Source: Bacteroidia bacterium
GTDB lineage: Bacteria; Bacteroidota; Bacteroidia; B-17B0; Aurantibacillaceae
Reading direction: 5' to 3'
Assembly (NCBI GenBank): GCA_018000995.1
Contig: JAGNIU010000005.1
Span: forward strand, 1 to 64,000
DNA length: 64,000 nucleotides
The position numbers were made by a program, and so were the translations under genes. Each line of letters begins with the position of its first letter. The stretch's first letter is position 1. The notes beneath the pieces were generated by a model. The model was not told where the DNA came from and did no database searches. It saw only the letters and a program-made list of their open reading frames with translations. Below are positions 25,385-34,846 of the stretch, piece after piece.

Positions 25385-27487
25385 ATGAATACACTTAATA
25401 ATTATACCTGCGGACAATGGGTTGCAGGTTCAGAAAAAGGACAAGAATTATTTAACGCCATTACCGGTGAAGCTATTGCAACTGCAAGTAGCAAAGGAAT
25501 TGATTTTGGAAAAATGTGCGATTACGCTCGTACAGTTGGTGGACCGAAACTCCGTAAAATGACTTTCCAAGAGAGAGGAATGATGTTGAAAGCATTAGCG
25601 ACTCATTTAATTAGTAAGAAAGAAGATTTCTATAAAATTAGCTGGGCAACAGGTGCAACACGTGTTGATAGTTGGGTAGATATTGAAGGCGGTATTGGAA
25701 ATTTATTTGCTTACGCTTCTTTACGCCGCCAATTTCCAAATGAAACGTATTGCTACGATGGTGATGTTGCAAAATTAAGTAAGAACAATACGTTTATTGG
25801 TCACCATATTTGTGTGCCTAAAGAAGGTGTTGCTATTCATATCAACGCGTTTAATTTCCCTGTATGGGGAATGTTAGAAAAAGTAGCTGTGAATTGGTTA
25901 GCAGGAGTTCCGGCTATTGTAAAACCGGCGACAGTAACTTCATTCTTAACTGAAGCGGTAGTAAAAGAAATTATAGCAAGTAAAATTCTTCCTGAAGGTG
26001 CCTTACAATTAATTTGCGGAAGTGCGAATGGAATTTTAGATCATGTGATGAACCAAGACGTAGTTACGTTTACAGGAAGTGCTTCAACCGGAAAAATGTT
26101 GAAGGCTCACCCTCGCTTACTCGAGGAATCTGTTCATTTTAATATGGAAGCTGATTCTTTGAATTGTTGTGTATTAGGACCGGATGTAACTCCTGATAAA
26201 CCTGAATTCGATATTTTTATTAAAGAAGTTTCAAGAGAGATTACAACTAAAGCGGGACAAAAATGTACTGCCATCCGAAGAATTATTGTTCCAGAGAAAA
26301 TAGTAGAAGATGTTCAAATTGCATTAGGAAAACGTTTAGCGCAAAATGTTATTGGTGATCCGAATGTGGAAGGTGTTCGTATGGGTTCTCTTGCCGGACA
26401 AGCCCAATTGAAAGAAGTAAAAGAAAAAGTGGAGCAATTAAGTAAATCACAAAAAATAATTATTGGTGATTTCGAAAAATTTGAAGTGAAAGGGGCTGAT
26501 AAACACAAAGGCGCGTTTATGCCTCCTATTATTTTCTTAAATGATTCTCCTTTTAAAAATACGGATTGTCATAGTATAGAAGCATTTGGTCCGGTTAGTA
26601 CTTTAATGCCTTACAAAACTATTGATGAAGCTATACAGCTTAGTAAAATGGGAAAAGGTTCATTGGTAAGTTCAATTGTAACGGCTGATGATAAAATTGC
26701 CCGTATGTATGTTATTGGTGCAGCTTGTATGCACGGACGAATCTTAGTTCTGAATGCAGAATGTGCTAAAGAAAGTACAGGTCACGGTTCTCCTATGCCA
26801 ATGTTAGTGCATGGTGGTCCGGGCCGCGCAGGTGGCGGTGAAGAAATGGGTGGAAAACGTGGAGTGTTCCATTATTTACAGCGTACCGCTATTCAAGGTT
26901 CTCCTACCACAATTACAAATGTATTGAACAGCTATCAATATGGCGGAAAATATATTACTAAAGATGTTCATCCGTTCCGTCAGTATTTTGAAGATTTAGA
27001 AGTGGGCGAAACATTAATTACAAAAACACACACTGTAAAGGAAGAAGATATTTTAAACTTCGCTGAATTAAGCGGCGATAAATTTTACGCTCACATGGAA
27101 CCGGGTTCATTAGAAGGAACCATTTTTAAACGCACTGTGGCTCACGGTTATTTTATTTTGTCACGTGCTGCAGGTTTATTTGTTGATCCGCCTAAAGGTC
27201 CTGTGTTATTAAATTATGGCATTGACGAATGCCGTTTTACTAAACCAATTTATCCGGGCATGACTATCGGCGTTCGTTTTACTTGTAAAGAGAAATTAGA
27301 AAACGATAAGCCATTAACAGCTGCAAATGGTGAAGATGTAAAAGTTGGAATTGTAAAATGGGTGGTTGATATTTATGATGCTAGTCCGCAAGAAGTTCGC
27401 GACAAATTAGGTTTAGAAGGTGCTACAGGAGATACTGCCGGTATTGCTACTATTTTAACGATGGTGAAAAAGAAAATTCAAAAGTAA
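25385..27487 (+). CDS. paaZ: PaaZ-like bifunctional ring-opening protein (aldehyde dehydrogenase + MaoC hydratase)
   Basis: A 700-residue fusion. Residues 1-520 form an aldehyde dehydrogenase (FNFPVWGMLEKVA, VTFTGSASTGKML, catalytic cysteine in KAGQKCTAIRRI). Residues 545-700 form a MaoC-type R-hydratase domain (ELSGDKFYAHMEPGS, VAHGYFILS). PaaZ hydrolyses oxepin-CoA and oxidises the resulting semialdehyde in aerobic phenylacetate degradation. It has the full usual length and both domains. No paaABCDE, paaG, paaJ or paaK is in the window, so this is a detached copy or the rest lies elsewhere. It is divergent from the phosphatase gene. Confidence 0.9.
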   Translation: MNTLNNYTCGQWVAGSEKGQELFNAITGEAIATASSKGIDFGKMCDYARTVGGPKLRKMTFQERGMMLKALATHLISKKEDFYKISWATGATRVDSWVDIEGGIGNLFAYASLRRQFPNETYCYDGDVAKLSKNNTFIGHHICVPKEGVAIHINAFNFPVWGMLEKVAVNWLAGVPAIVKPATVTSFLTEAVVKEIIASKILPEGALQLICGSANGILDHVMNQDVVTFTGSASTGKMLKAHPRLLEESVHFNMEADSLNCCVLGPDVTPDKPEFDIFIKEVSREITTKAGQKCTAIRRIIVPEKIVEDVQIALGKRLAQNVIGDPNVEGVRMGSLAGQAQLKEVKEKVEQLSKSQKIIIGDFEKFEVKGADKHKGAFMPPIIFLNDSPFKNTDCHSIEAFGPVSTLMPYKTIDEAIQLSKMGKGSLVSSIVTADDKIARMYVIGAACMHGRILVLNAECAKESTGHGSPMPMLVHGGPGRAGGGEEMGGKRGVFHYLQRTAIQGSPTTITNVLNSYQYGGKYITKDVHPFRQYFEDLEVGETLITKTHTVKEEDILNFAELSGDKFYAHMEPGSLEGTIFKRTVAHGYFILSRAAGLFVDPPKGPVLLNYGIDECRFTKPIYPGMTIGVRFTCKEKLENDKPLTAANGEDVKVGIVKWVVDIYDASPQEVRDKLGLEGATGDTAGIATILTMVKKKIQK

Positions 27488-27674
27488 CTTTAACATATCT
27501 GCATTTTTTATAGATTGGGTTTAATGAACTGAAATAAAGCATAATATTATATTCAAGAAAATCATATTCGCTTTAATTCTGCTTGGGGTTGTTTCTGCAA
27601 ATGCACAGAAGCGAAAACTTTCAATTGATTCTTTATACAGAGAGCTCGGAAAATCTAATACAGACTCTACTAAA

Positions 27675-29030
27675 ATGAAAGTGGAGTTTAATATTGGTAA
27701 TTTCTATCAATTTAAAAATACAGATAGCGCCTTAGTTCATTTTCAAAAATCCCTAAGTATTGCTGAATCCGGTAAATTTGAATACATATCCGTGTTGAGT
27801 GCCAAAGAAATTGCTTATTACTATTTTGAAACTGGTATGCTAGATAGCAGTATGAACTATTTCAACAGAGCTATTCAAAATATTAAAAAAACAAATTCAA
27901 AATATATTGAAGTTTTTAGCGGGGCAGGAAATCTTTATCTCTATAAGGGTGATTATGTCAAGGCATATGAGCACTACCTTACATTTCTAAAACTAGCAGA
28001 GCTCGATGGCAGACCAAAAATTATTTCAAGGGCGTATGGTAGTGTTGGAGTAGCATTAAAAGAACAAAAAAAACTAGATGATGCTTTGATTTTCTTTAAC
28101 AAATCACTCAGCATCGCAAAAGCGAACGATCTTCAAAGTAATTTATACGTAGCCTACACTAACATTGGAAATATTTATTCTGACAAAAACAATATTACCC
28201 CTACTCCATATCTCATTGAACAAGCCCTTGAAAATTACTTAAAAGCCAAAGAAATTGTAATGAAGTTGCTGGATAGCGATAAGGATAAAGGAAACGCTAT
28301 CACATTACTTAATAACATTGGTAGCGTTTATGGTATGCGTAAGCAATTCGATAAGGCTCTACAAGAATACGACACTGCCCTTGAGTTAATGGCAAGCTTA
28401 GATTATTTTGCGTCAAAATCTTTAATTTACAACAATCTTGCTTCAATTCATTTGGATATGAAGAATACCAAGGAGGCCGAAAAATATCTTAAACTTGCGA
28501 ATATTGCCGCAGCAGAAAACGAATCGCCTTCTGATTTCATGGAAAATTATGAAGTTTATTCAAGGTACTACGATCAAAAAGGTGATTATAAAAATGCCTA
28601 TCAATTTTATGTAAGATTTAAGAAATTAAGTGATAGTTTATTTAGCACTGAAACTGCAGAAAAAAGAAAAGAACTTGAATTGAATGCCGAATTTGATAAA
28701 AAAGAAACGCAAGCTAAAGCTGCACAAGATAAAAGAGAAGCCATTGAGACAGAAGAAAAACGTCGTCAGCAGATTTTCAGAAATGCATTAATTGTAGGAT
28801 TTGTTTTGATGTTGTTGGTAGCATTCTTGATTTATAGAAGTTACAGAATAAAGAAAAAAAGCAACGAAATAATTACACAGCAAAAGCTGGAAGTTGAAAA
28901 ACAGAAAGAAATTATTGAAGAAAAACAGAAGGAAATTATAGATAGCATACGTTATGCTAAACGCATACAACAAAGTTTGTTGCCGACAAAAAAATATATT
29001 GATAGAAATTTAAAACGTTTAAATGAGTAA
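27675..29030 (+). CDS. TPR-transmembrane protein ending in a SpoIIE-type linker, without phosphatase domain
   Basis: From ATG 27675 the protein has 451 residues: about seven TPR-like repeats (residues 5-320), a charged coil, one transmembrane helix (about 366-387) and a coiled-coil tail with EIIDSIRYAKRIQQSLLPT that stops 14 residues later. The same linker joins the coil to the phosphatase domain in the SpoIIE protein at 23872. In-frame sequence from 27546 encodes a convincing signal peptide (KKIIFALILLGVVSANAQ) with no ATG, GTG or TTG, only an ATT at 27546, so the true start is uncertain or has been lost. With the signal, TPRs would be periplasmic and the coil cytoplasmic. The next gene overlaps by 8 bases. 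Confidence 0.75.
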   Translation: MKVEFNIGNFYQFKNTDSALVHFQKSLSIAESGKFEYISVLSAKEIAYYYFETGMLDSSMNYFNRAIQNIKKTNSKYIEVFSGAGNLYLYKGDYVKAYEHYLTFLKLAELDGRPKIISRAYGSVGVALKEQKKLDDALIFFNKSLSIAKANDLQSNLYVAYTNIGNIYSDKNNITPTPYLIEQALENYLKAKEIVMKLLDSDKDKGNAITLLNNIGSVYGMRKQFDKALQEYDTALELMASLDYFASKSLIYNNLASIHLDMKNTKEAEKYLKLANIAAAENESPSDFMENYEVYSRYYDQKGDYKNAYQFYVRFKKLSDSLFSTETAEKRKELELNAEFDKKETQAKAAQDKREAIETEEKRRQQIFRNALIVGFVLMLLVAFLIYRSYRIKKKSNEIITQQKLEVEKQKEIIEEKQKEIIDSIRYAKRIQQSLLPTKKYIDRNLKRLNE

Positions 29031-30303
29031 ATACTTAAAACATATATTTATAGTTTTCATTCTAATAGGAAATTTAGCTAATGCCCGTGAATCAAAAAAA
29101 GATTCTTTGTTAAATCAATTGAACAATTCTATTGAAGACACTAGTAAAGTAAATACGTACATTGCCTTGGCTAATCAATACGATTACTTTAGTTCAAGAG
29201 AACGTATAGAAAATTATATCTCAGCTTTAAATCTTAGCAAAAAATTAAATCATAAAAACGGTATTGTAAAAGCATCTTCAACTTTAATAACAAACCTTTC
29301 GCACCGTCAATTATACGATGTGGCACTTGAATACTGTAACAATTATATTGATTACTTAAAAACAAATGGGTTTGAGGAAGAGCTAAAGAAAAACTATAAA
29401 CTTTATGCTACCTTGTTAAGCCGACAAGGTAAATACTATGAATCGTTGCAATACAATTACAAAGCCTTGAATTATTATCTTTCAAAAAACGACGAGATTC
29501 AATATGCAACCGTGTTAAGTAATATTTGTTTGCTTCATTTAAATAACAAACAAACCGATAGCGCTTATTTTTACGGATTAAGAGCCATAGATATTTTCAG
29601 GAAAAATAATAAACAATCTGAATTGGCCAACTCAATATCTGCGTTGGCAGAAATTAGCTTTCTAAAAAAGGATTATTTTACCGCAAGAAACAAAGCTTTA
29701 CAATCCTTGGAAATTTATTCAAATGCGAAAATTGACTTAGGTATTCTCAATGTAAATTGTTTATTGGGGAATATTGATTTAGAAGAAAAAAAATACGATT
29801 CAGCGATTGTACGTTATACTATTGCTTTAGACTTTCTCAAAAAATATTCGTTGCCCGAAATTAAACGCGATTGTTATTTATCTCTTTCAAAATGTTACGC
29901 AGGGCTAAAAAAATCGGATTTGGCTTATACAAACCATATATTGTTTTCAGCTTATAATGATAGTGTATCAGACCAACGGTTAAAAGCTAAAACACTTGAG
30001 ATGGATGCAAAATACAGCATCACCAAAAAAGAAGGAGAATTAAGAGAGAAAGAACTTAAAATTATTAGTCAGGGCAAACAACGTAATTTTTTAATCTTAG
30101 GGTTAGTTGGCATTCTCATTTTATTCATTCTCTCCTACCGGGGCTATCAGCAAAAGAAAAAAGCTAACCACTTAATTACAGAACAAAAGAAATTGGTTGA
30201 GGAAAAGCAAAAGGAAATATTGGATAGTATTAAATACGCGCAACGAATACAACAAAGTTTATTGCCCACTGAAAAATATATTGAAAGAAATTTAAAAAAA
30301 TAA
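29023..30303 (+). CDS. TPR-transmembrane protein ending in a SpoIIE-type linker, without phosphatase domain
   Basis: A 426-residue protein starting inside the 3' end of the preceding paralogue (8-base overlap). A signal peptide (KYLKHIFIVFILIGNLANA) is followed by TPR-like repeats to about residue 320, a charged stretch, a transmembrane helix (FLILGLVGILILFILSY) and a coil ending LDSIKYAQRIQQSLLPTEKY, then nine more residues. The layout is that of a membrane receptor whose cytoplasmic output domain is missing. The tail could dock onto a separate SpoIIE phosphatase or another coiled-coil partner (inference). Confidence 0.8.
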   Translation: MSKYLKHIFIVFILIGNLANARESKKDSLLNQLNNSIEDTSKVNTYIALANQYDYFSSRERIENYISALNLSKKLNHKNGIVKASSTLITNLSHRQLYDVALEYCNNYIDYLKTNGFEEELKKNYKLYATLLSRQGKYYESLQYNYKALNYYLSKNDEIQYATVLSNICLLHLNNKQTDSAYFYGLRAIDIFRKNNKQSELANSISALAEISFLKKDYFTARNKALQSLEIYSNAKIDLGILNVNCLLGNIDLEEKKYDSAIVRYTIALDFLKKYSLPEIKRDCYLSLSKCYAGLKKSDLAYTNHILFSAYNDSVSDQRLKAKTLEMDAKYSITKKEGELREKELKIISQGKQRNFLILGLVGILILFILSYRGYQQKKKANHLITEQKKLVEEKQKEILDSIKYAQRIQQSLLPTEKYIERNLKK

Positions 30304-30305
30304 AA

Positions 30306-30629
30306 ATGCCCTGGAAAAAATCACCACCACAAAACAATTATTACGCTGTAATATTCTCATCCACTAAATCAGATAATCTCGAAGGTTATTTGGAAATGGA
30401 CGAAGAAACCATGCATTTAGCTCAAGAGCAACCGGGTTTTTTAGGTTATGAAAGCGTTAACAATGGTAATACCGGAATTTTTGTTTCGTATTGGGAAAGT
30501 ATGGATGCTATTAACGGGTGGCGACAAAACTCTACTCACTTAATGGCAAAAGCCAAGGCTGAGCAATGGTATAAACGTTATTTAAGTCAGATTTGTAAAG
30601 TAGAGCATTCGCATTTAATGGAAAAATAA
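30306..30629 (+). CDS. Antibiotic biosynthesis monooxygenase (ABM)-like protein
   Basis: A 107-residue dimeric alpha/beta-barrel-type protein, with YYAVIFSSTKSDNLEGYLE as the first strand-helix and QPGFLGYESV then FVSYWESMDAINGWRQNSTH, the usual ABM pattern. Members range from monooxygenases to haem-degrading or purely structural proteins. The catalytic role here cannot be told. It begins two bases after the preceding TPR gene and may be co-transcribed, although a functional link is not obvious. Confidence 0.75.
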   Translation: MPWKKSPPQNNYYAVIFSSTKSDNLEGYLEMDEETMHLAQEQPGFLGYESVNNGNTGIFVSYWESMDAINGWRQNSTHLMAKAKAEQWYKRYLSQICKVEHSHLMEK

Positions 30630-30651
30630 ACTGAAATTACGTTTTACATAT

Positions 30652-32067
30652 TTGCTTTTAGGGATGTGCGCAGCTCTTGCTATGTCATCTCAACAAAAGA
30701 TTAATCTCGATTCGTTAAAAAGAAAATTGAACGATCGGTCTCTCGTTGATTCGGTGCGCTCCCGGATTTATAGCACCCTCAGTAATAGTTATAATGGAAT
30801 ATCCGAATTTGATTCAACTATTGCCTATGCAAAAAAAGGACTCGCGTTAACAGAAAAACAAAAGGATATTGATGGGCAAATTGATTTTTATAGTAAGATC
30901 GGAGTTGCACTATGGAATAAATCGGAATACGATAATGCAATTGCTAATTATGAAAAAGGCTTAGAGTTATGTGAAATAACAAAAGTTGAAAGCAATTACT
31001 CGATGCTATACAACAATATTGGTCTAGCTTATTGGGATAAGTCAGATTTCCCGAAAGCCCTGAATTATTTTATAAAATCGTTCGATATTGATAAAAAGAA
31101 TAACGACAAGCAAGGAATGTCGTCAAGCTTACTCAACATTGGATTGGTGTATAGTGATATGGCTGATTATAAAAATGCACTCAATTACTATTTCATGTCG
31201 ATAAAGATGTGTAATGAGATTGGTGACGAACAAAGCAAAGCAATTGCTTATATAAATATCGGACAAGTATATGGCAGCTTGAAGCAAAAAATGAAATCAC
31301 TGGAATTTGACAATAAGGCTTTACGTATTGCTGAAAAATACAATGATAAAAGAAACATTGCCTTATGTCACAATAATATTGGAAGTCTTTTAAGCGACGG
31401 TCGCGATACTAAGAAAGCCTTTTACCATTACGAAATTGCCTTAAAAAATTATGAATGGATTGGCGATTATTCAGGGCAGGTTTTGGTTTTAAATAATATT
31501 GGCGATTTGTTTTGTAATACAAACCGGTTTAAAGAATCGTTGCCTGTTTTTGAAAAAGCTTTAAAAATTGAAAGCGAATTTGGATTAATAGATGATGAAA
31601 CTACAAGCCGGAGAGGAATTGCCAATGCTTACCATGGACTTAATAATTATGAAAAGGCTTACGAAAATTATGTTATTTACATGAAACTAAATGATACTAT
31701 TTCTAAACTGAGAAACCTTACTGAAATTAGTAATATTCAAAAATCGATGGAAATAAAAGCAAGGGAAATGGAATTAGAGATTCAGAAACAAAAAGAATTG
31801 GCACTTAAAGATGCTGAAAAACAAAAACAAACTTTTTTTACACTTGGGGCAGTAATAATATTATTGATTGTAGCTGCTTTTTCGGTTTATGTTTACCGAC
31901 AAAAAAGTATAATTGAAAAGCAAAAACATTTGGTGGATGAGAAACAGAAAGAAATTATTGATAGTATCCGGTATGCTAAACGTATTCAGCAGAGTTTAAT
32001 TTCGAGCGAGAAATACATTCATAAAACTATTGAACGTTTAAAGAAAAGTGATACTCCTAAAGCTTAA
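30652..32067 (+). CDS. TPR-transmembrane protein ending in a SpoIIE-type linker, without phosphatase domain
   Basis: A third paralogue, 471 residues from the TTG at 30652. An in-frame CTG at 30631, directly after the previous stop, would give a better signal peptide (KLRFTYLLLGMCAALAMSS). About eight TPRs with recurring NNIG(L/S/D) turns occupy residues 25-360. A Lys/Glu-rich coil, a membrane helix (TFFTLGAVIILLIVAAFSVYV) and the tail EIIDSIRYAKRIQQSLISS follow, with 22 further residues. The stop overlaps the convergent HAD gene by four bases, so no phosphatase remnant can lie behind it. Confidence 0.8.
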   Translation: MLLGMCAALAMSSQQKINLDSLKRKLNDRSLVDSVRSRIYSTLSNSYNGISEFDSTIAYAKKGLALTEKQKDIDGQIDFYSKIGVALWNKSEYDNAIANYEKGLELCEITKVESNYSMLYNNIGLAYWDKSDFPKALNYFIKSFDIDKKNNDKQGMSSSLLNIGLVYSDMADYKNALNYYFMSIKMCNEIGDEQSKAIAYINIGQVYGSLKQKMKSLEFDNKALRIAEKYNDKRNIALCHNNIGSLLSDGRDTKKAFYHYEIALKNYEWIGDYSGQVLVLNNIGDLFCNTNRFKESLPVFEKALKIESEFGLIDDETTSRRGIANAYHGLNNYEKAYENYVIYMKLNDTISKLRNLTEISNIQKSMEIKAREMELEIQKQKELALKDAEKQKQTFFTLGAVIILLIVAAFSVYVYRQKSIIEKQKHLVDEKQKEIIDSIRYAKRIQQSLISSEKYIHKTIERLKKSDTPKA

Positions 32068-32750
32068 AGGATAGTTTTTAAATCGTGTAGCGAATTAATG
32101 AAACTAATATTGGGGTGCGAGTCTGATTTCGGAGTTTCATTATAATAAACTGCCTTCCACCCTGCTCCAATAGCGCCTTCAATATCACTCACCCAATTAT
32201 CGCCAATCATAATACATTTATCGGAAGTTGTATTCGCTAGTTTTTCTCCTAATCTAAAAATATCAATATGAGGCTTGGTTAAGCCGTGTTCCTCCGAAAT
32301 AATAATGGCTTTAAAATATTTTCGCAATCCACAGTTATCAATTTTTATATCCTGAACTTCTGCAAATCCGTTGGTAATAATGTGCAAATGATAATCTGAA
32401 CTCAAATGATCTAAAACTTCAACACAACCTTCTTTTAAATGTTTTGAGTAAGGCGAAATCTTTATGTAGTCTTCGGCGATAGATTTACTCAATTGTAAAT
32501 TATCCAGACCAAAATTTAAAAACGTATCGTGAAAGCGTTTGTAGCGGAGTTCTTCCTTTTTTATTTTATTGAAATAATACAAATGCCACAGCTCATCGTT
32601 TTTCTTATAGTAAAAATCGTGAAAGGTTTTAAAATCGACACCTAATTTAGGTTCGAAATTATTTTCAGAGAATAATTGCTCTAAAACAGCTTTCGAATTT
32701 TTATCAAAATCCCAAAGGGTATTATCCAAATCAAAAAATAAATGCTTCAT
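32064..32750 (-). CDS. YjjG-family HAD hydrolase (pyrimidine 5'-nucleotidase)
   Basis: A 228-residue HAD-superfamily phosphatase of the YjjG type, which removes phosphate from non-canonical pyrimidine nucleotides. Motif I is LFFDLDNTLWDFDKN, motif II is LHIITNGFAEVQ, motif III lysine is in GLTKPHIDIF and motif IV is IMIGDNWVSDIEGA. A helical cap lies between motifs I and II. The ATG at 32750 starts just before motif I; the longer frame from 32810 would only extend into the upstream gene. It overlaps that gene by four bases (ATGA), so the two are coupled. Confidence 0.85.
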   Translation of the reverse strand: MKHLFFDLDNTLWDFDKNSKAVLEQLFSENNFEPKLGVDFKTFHDFYYKKNDELWHLYYFNKIKKEELRYKRFHDTFLNFGLDNLQLSKSIAEDYIKISPYSKHLKEGCVEVLDHLSSDYHLHIITNGFAEVQDIKIDNCGLRKYFKAIIISEEHGLTKPHIDIFRLGEKLANTTSDKCIMIGDNWVSDIEGAIGAGWKAVYYNETPKSDSHPNISFINSLHDLKTIL

Positions 32751-33217
32751 ATCACCTTCGTAATGGTGTCGTAGAAAAACAAGAGCAAGAAATAGATAGT
32801 GACGTACCAAAATATAACCGCAGTACTAAAAACGAATACCACCTTTTTCTTATCCTTATAAAAGCGTTCTGCAATAAAAGTTCCCACAGGAATTGACAAT
32901 CCTAAAGGTGTAACTAAGGCTATTCCCCAAATACCAAAACGTTTTTTTATTCTAATGATGCGGCGGTTGCCTTTTGTAAATACTTTGGGGTGACGGTGAT
33001 TTCTGAAATATTGCATTTTCGCGTTATGCCACCATTTCATTAAGACTGCACTAATGTTTGTAAAAACTATAACACCTGTAACGCCACCTGCGCAGGTTAC
33101 AATAAGTACTTTCCATAAATTAAAATCGAACAAGGCAATAGCTGAGGGCACTGAAATTTTACCAAAGCCAAGCATACTTGTAATAAACACGGGAACTATT
33201 TTCCAGAACTCTTCCAT
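32747..33217 (-). CDS. Hypothetical membrane protein
   Basis: A 156-residue protein with hydrophobic segments at about 8-30, 32-58, 98-118 and 128-153 and a strongly basic cytoplasmic loop (NHRHPKVFTKGNRRIIRIKKRF) between the second and third. It resembles small-export or DedA-like short membrane proteins, but I cannot name the family with certainty. The stop overlaps the start of the HAD gene. Confidence 0.65.
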   Translation of the reverse strand: MEEFWKIVPVFITSMLGFGKISVPSAIALFDFNLWKVLIVTCAGGVTGVIVFTNISAVLMKWWHNAKMQYFRNHRHPKVFTKGNRRIIRIKKRFGIWGIALVTPLGLSIPVGTFIAERFYKDKKKVVFVFSTAVIFWYVTIYFLLLFFYDTITKVI

Positions 33218-33393
33218 TAATCAAATTCAAATTACCCCAACAAATAATTAAAAAGCAAATAATGGGTGTTAATTAAACCTTTTAAAACATGATAAAATTC
33301 AGGGAGCATCTAAAGGCTACCAATTAGCACTTTTGTTGGCTCAAAATGGCTTTTTATACCATAAAACTGTAATCTTAAAACATGCTTTTTTTA

Positions 33394-33423
33394 TTGTGGG
33401 CAATAGTAAAATTGTTACCTTTA
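33394..33423 (+). promoter_or_regulatory. Candidate Bacteroidota promoter for glutamate dehydrogenase
   Basis: TTG at 33394-33396 and TACCTTTA at 33416-33423 (near TAnnTTTG) are spaced by 19 bases and lie 28 bases before the gdh ATG, fitting the -33/-7 promoter form of this phylum. Confidence 0.4.
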
Positions 33424-33451
33424 ACCCCCAGTTAACTATATACATTTTATT

Positions 33452-34729
33452 ATGTCTACACAAACTGCAAACGCAGAAGCTGCAAAACACGAAAGTATGT
33501 TTGAAGCTGTATTAGCCCGCTTAGATGTTGCGGCTAAATTAATGAACCTTTCAGATGACGTTAAAACCATTTTAAAGAACCCACTTAAGCAGGTAAAAGT
33601 AAGTTTACCCGTTATGATGGATAATGGAAAAGTTGAAGTTTTTGAAGGTTATCGTGTTGTTCACTCTGTAGCAATTGGTCCATCGAAAGGTGGTATCCGT
33701 TATGCAATGGATGTTAACCAAGATGAAGTAATGGCTTTAGCGGCTTGGATGAGCTTTAAATGTGCCGTTGCGAACTTACCGTATGGTGGTGCAAAAGGTG
33801 GTATTAAATGTGATCCCCGCGCTATGAGTGTTGGTGAATTAGAGAGATTATCTCGCGCCTACGCAAAATCAATGAAAGATGTATTTGGTGTAAATAAAGA
33901 TATTCCTGCTCCTGATATGGGTACAAGCGGTCGTGAGATGGCTTGGATTTTGGATGAATTCAATAAAATTACAGGAGAAGATTCTCCCGGTGTTATCACC
34001 GGTAAACCGATTGCAATTGGTGGTTCGTTAGGACGAGATGCTGCAACTGGTCGCGGTGTTATGGTGAACTCTTTAGCTGCTTTAAAGAAAATGGGATTAA
34101 ATCCTAAAGATGTTACGGCAGTTGTTCAAGGTTTCGGAAATGTAGGTTCTCACTCTGCCCGTTTATTAAATGAAAAAGGCGTGAAAATTGTAGGTATTGG
34201 TGATCATACTGCTTCATATTACAATGAAAAAGGTATTGATATCAGAGCTGCGTTAGAATTTTCAGCAAAAAATAAAAACACATTAAAAGGCTTTACAGGC
34301 GCAACTGAAATTGCACACGATCAATTATTATTGAGTAAGTGTGATTTATTAGTTCCTGCAGCTTTACAAAACGTTATTAACGAAGAATACGCGAAGAAAA
34401 TTCAAGCTAAATTAATCGTTGAAGGTGCTAACGGACCAACTATGCCGGAAGCCGATCACGTATTAAATGAGCGTAAAATTATTGTTGTACCTGATATCTT
34501 AGCAAATAGTGGCGGTGTTACCGTTTCTTATTTTGAATGGGTACAAAACAAAGCCGGTTACTATTGGACAGAAGAAGAAGTTAATAATAAGCATGACCAT
34601 AAAATGGAGATTGCTTTCAGTAACGTCTGGAACAATGCCGAGAAGTTTAAAACCAGTATGCGTATTGCCGCTTACATCACTGCTTTACAGAAAATTGAGC
34701 AAGGTGTTAAGTTAAAGGGTAATTACTAA
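33452..34729 (+). CDS. gdhA: Glu/Leu/Phe/Val dehydrogenase (glutamate dehydrogenase)
   Basis: A 425-residue hexameric-type dehydrogenase that interconverts glutamate and 2-oxoglutarate plus ammonia. The substrate and catalytic region shows GPSKGGIRY, LPYGGAKGGIKCDPR with the catalytic lysine, and DIPAPDMGT. The nucleotide domain has VVQGFGNVGSHSARLL, and NGPTMPEAD and ILANSGGVTVSYFEW follow. Length is typical of the class II (about 420-residue) enzymes, often NAD-dependent; the cofactor is not decided here. It is monocistronic with its own promoter. Confidence 0.92.
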   Translation: MSTQTANAEAAKHESMFEAVLARLDVAAKLMNLSDDVKTILKNPLKQVKVSLPVMMDNGKVEVFEGYRVVHSVAIGPSKGGIRYAMDVNQDEVMALAAWMSFKCAVANLPYGGAKGGIKCDPRAMSVGELERLSRAYAKSMKDVFGVNKDIPAPDMGTSGREMAWILDEFNKITGEDSPGVITGKPIAIGGSLGRDAATGRGVMVNSLAALKKMGLNPKDVTAVVQGFGNVGSHSARLLNEKGVKIVGIGDHTASYYNEKGIDIRAALEFSAKNKNTLKGFTGATEIAHDQLLLSKCDLLVPAALQNVINEEYAKKIQAKLIVEGANGPTMPEADHVLNERKIIVVPDILANSGGVTVSYFEWVQNKAGYYWTEEEVNNKHDHKMEIAFSNVWNNAEKFKTSMRIAAYITALQKIEQGVKLKGNY

Positions 34730-34846
34730 TTATCTGTTTTTCAATATATTAACATGAATCTGTTTATATTAATAAGCGGGTTCATCGATTTTTATAACCC
34801 ATTACTTAATAATTCTGTTATTTTTGCTTAACTCAAAATTCAGGTT

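Noticed and set aside
27675-32067. Idea that the three TPR genes are SpoIIE genes truncated by frameshifts
   Set aside because: The following sequence is another gene overlapping or touching each stop codon, with no phosphatase remnant in any frame.
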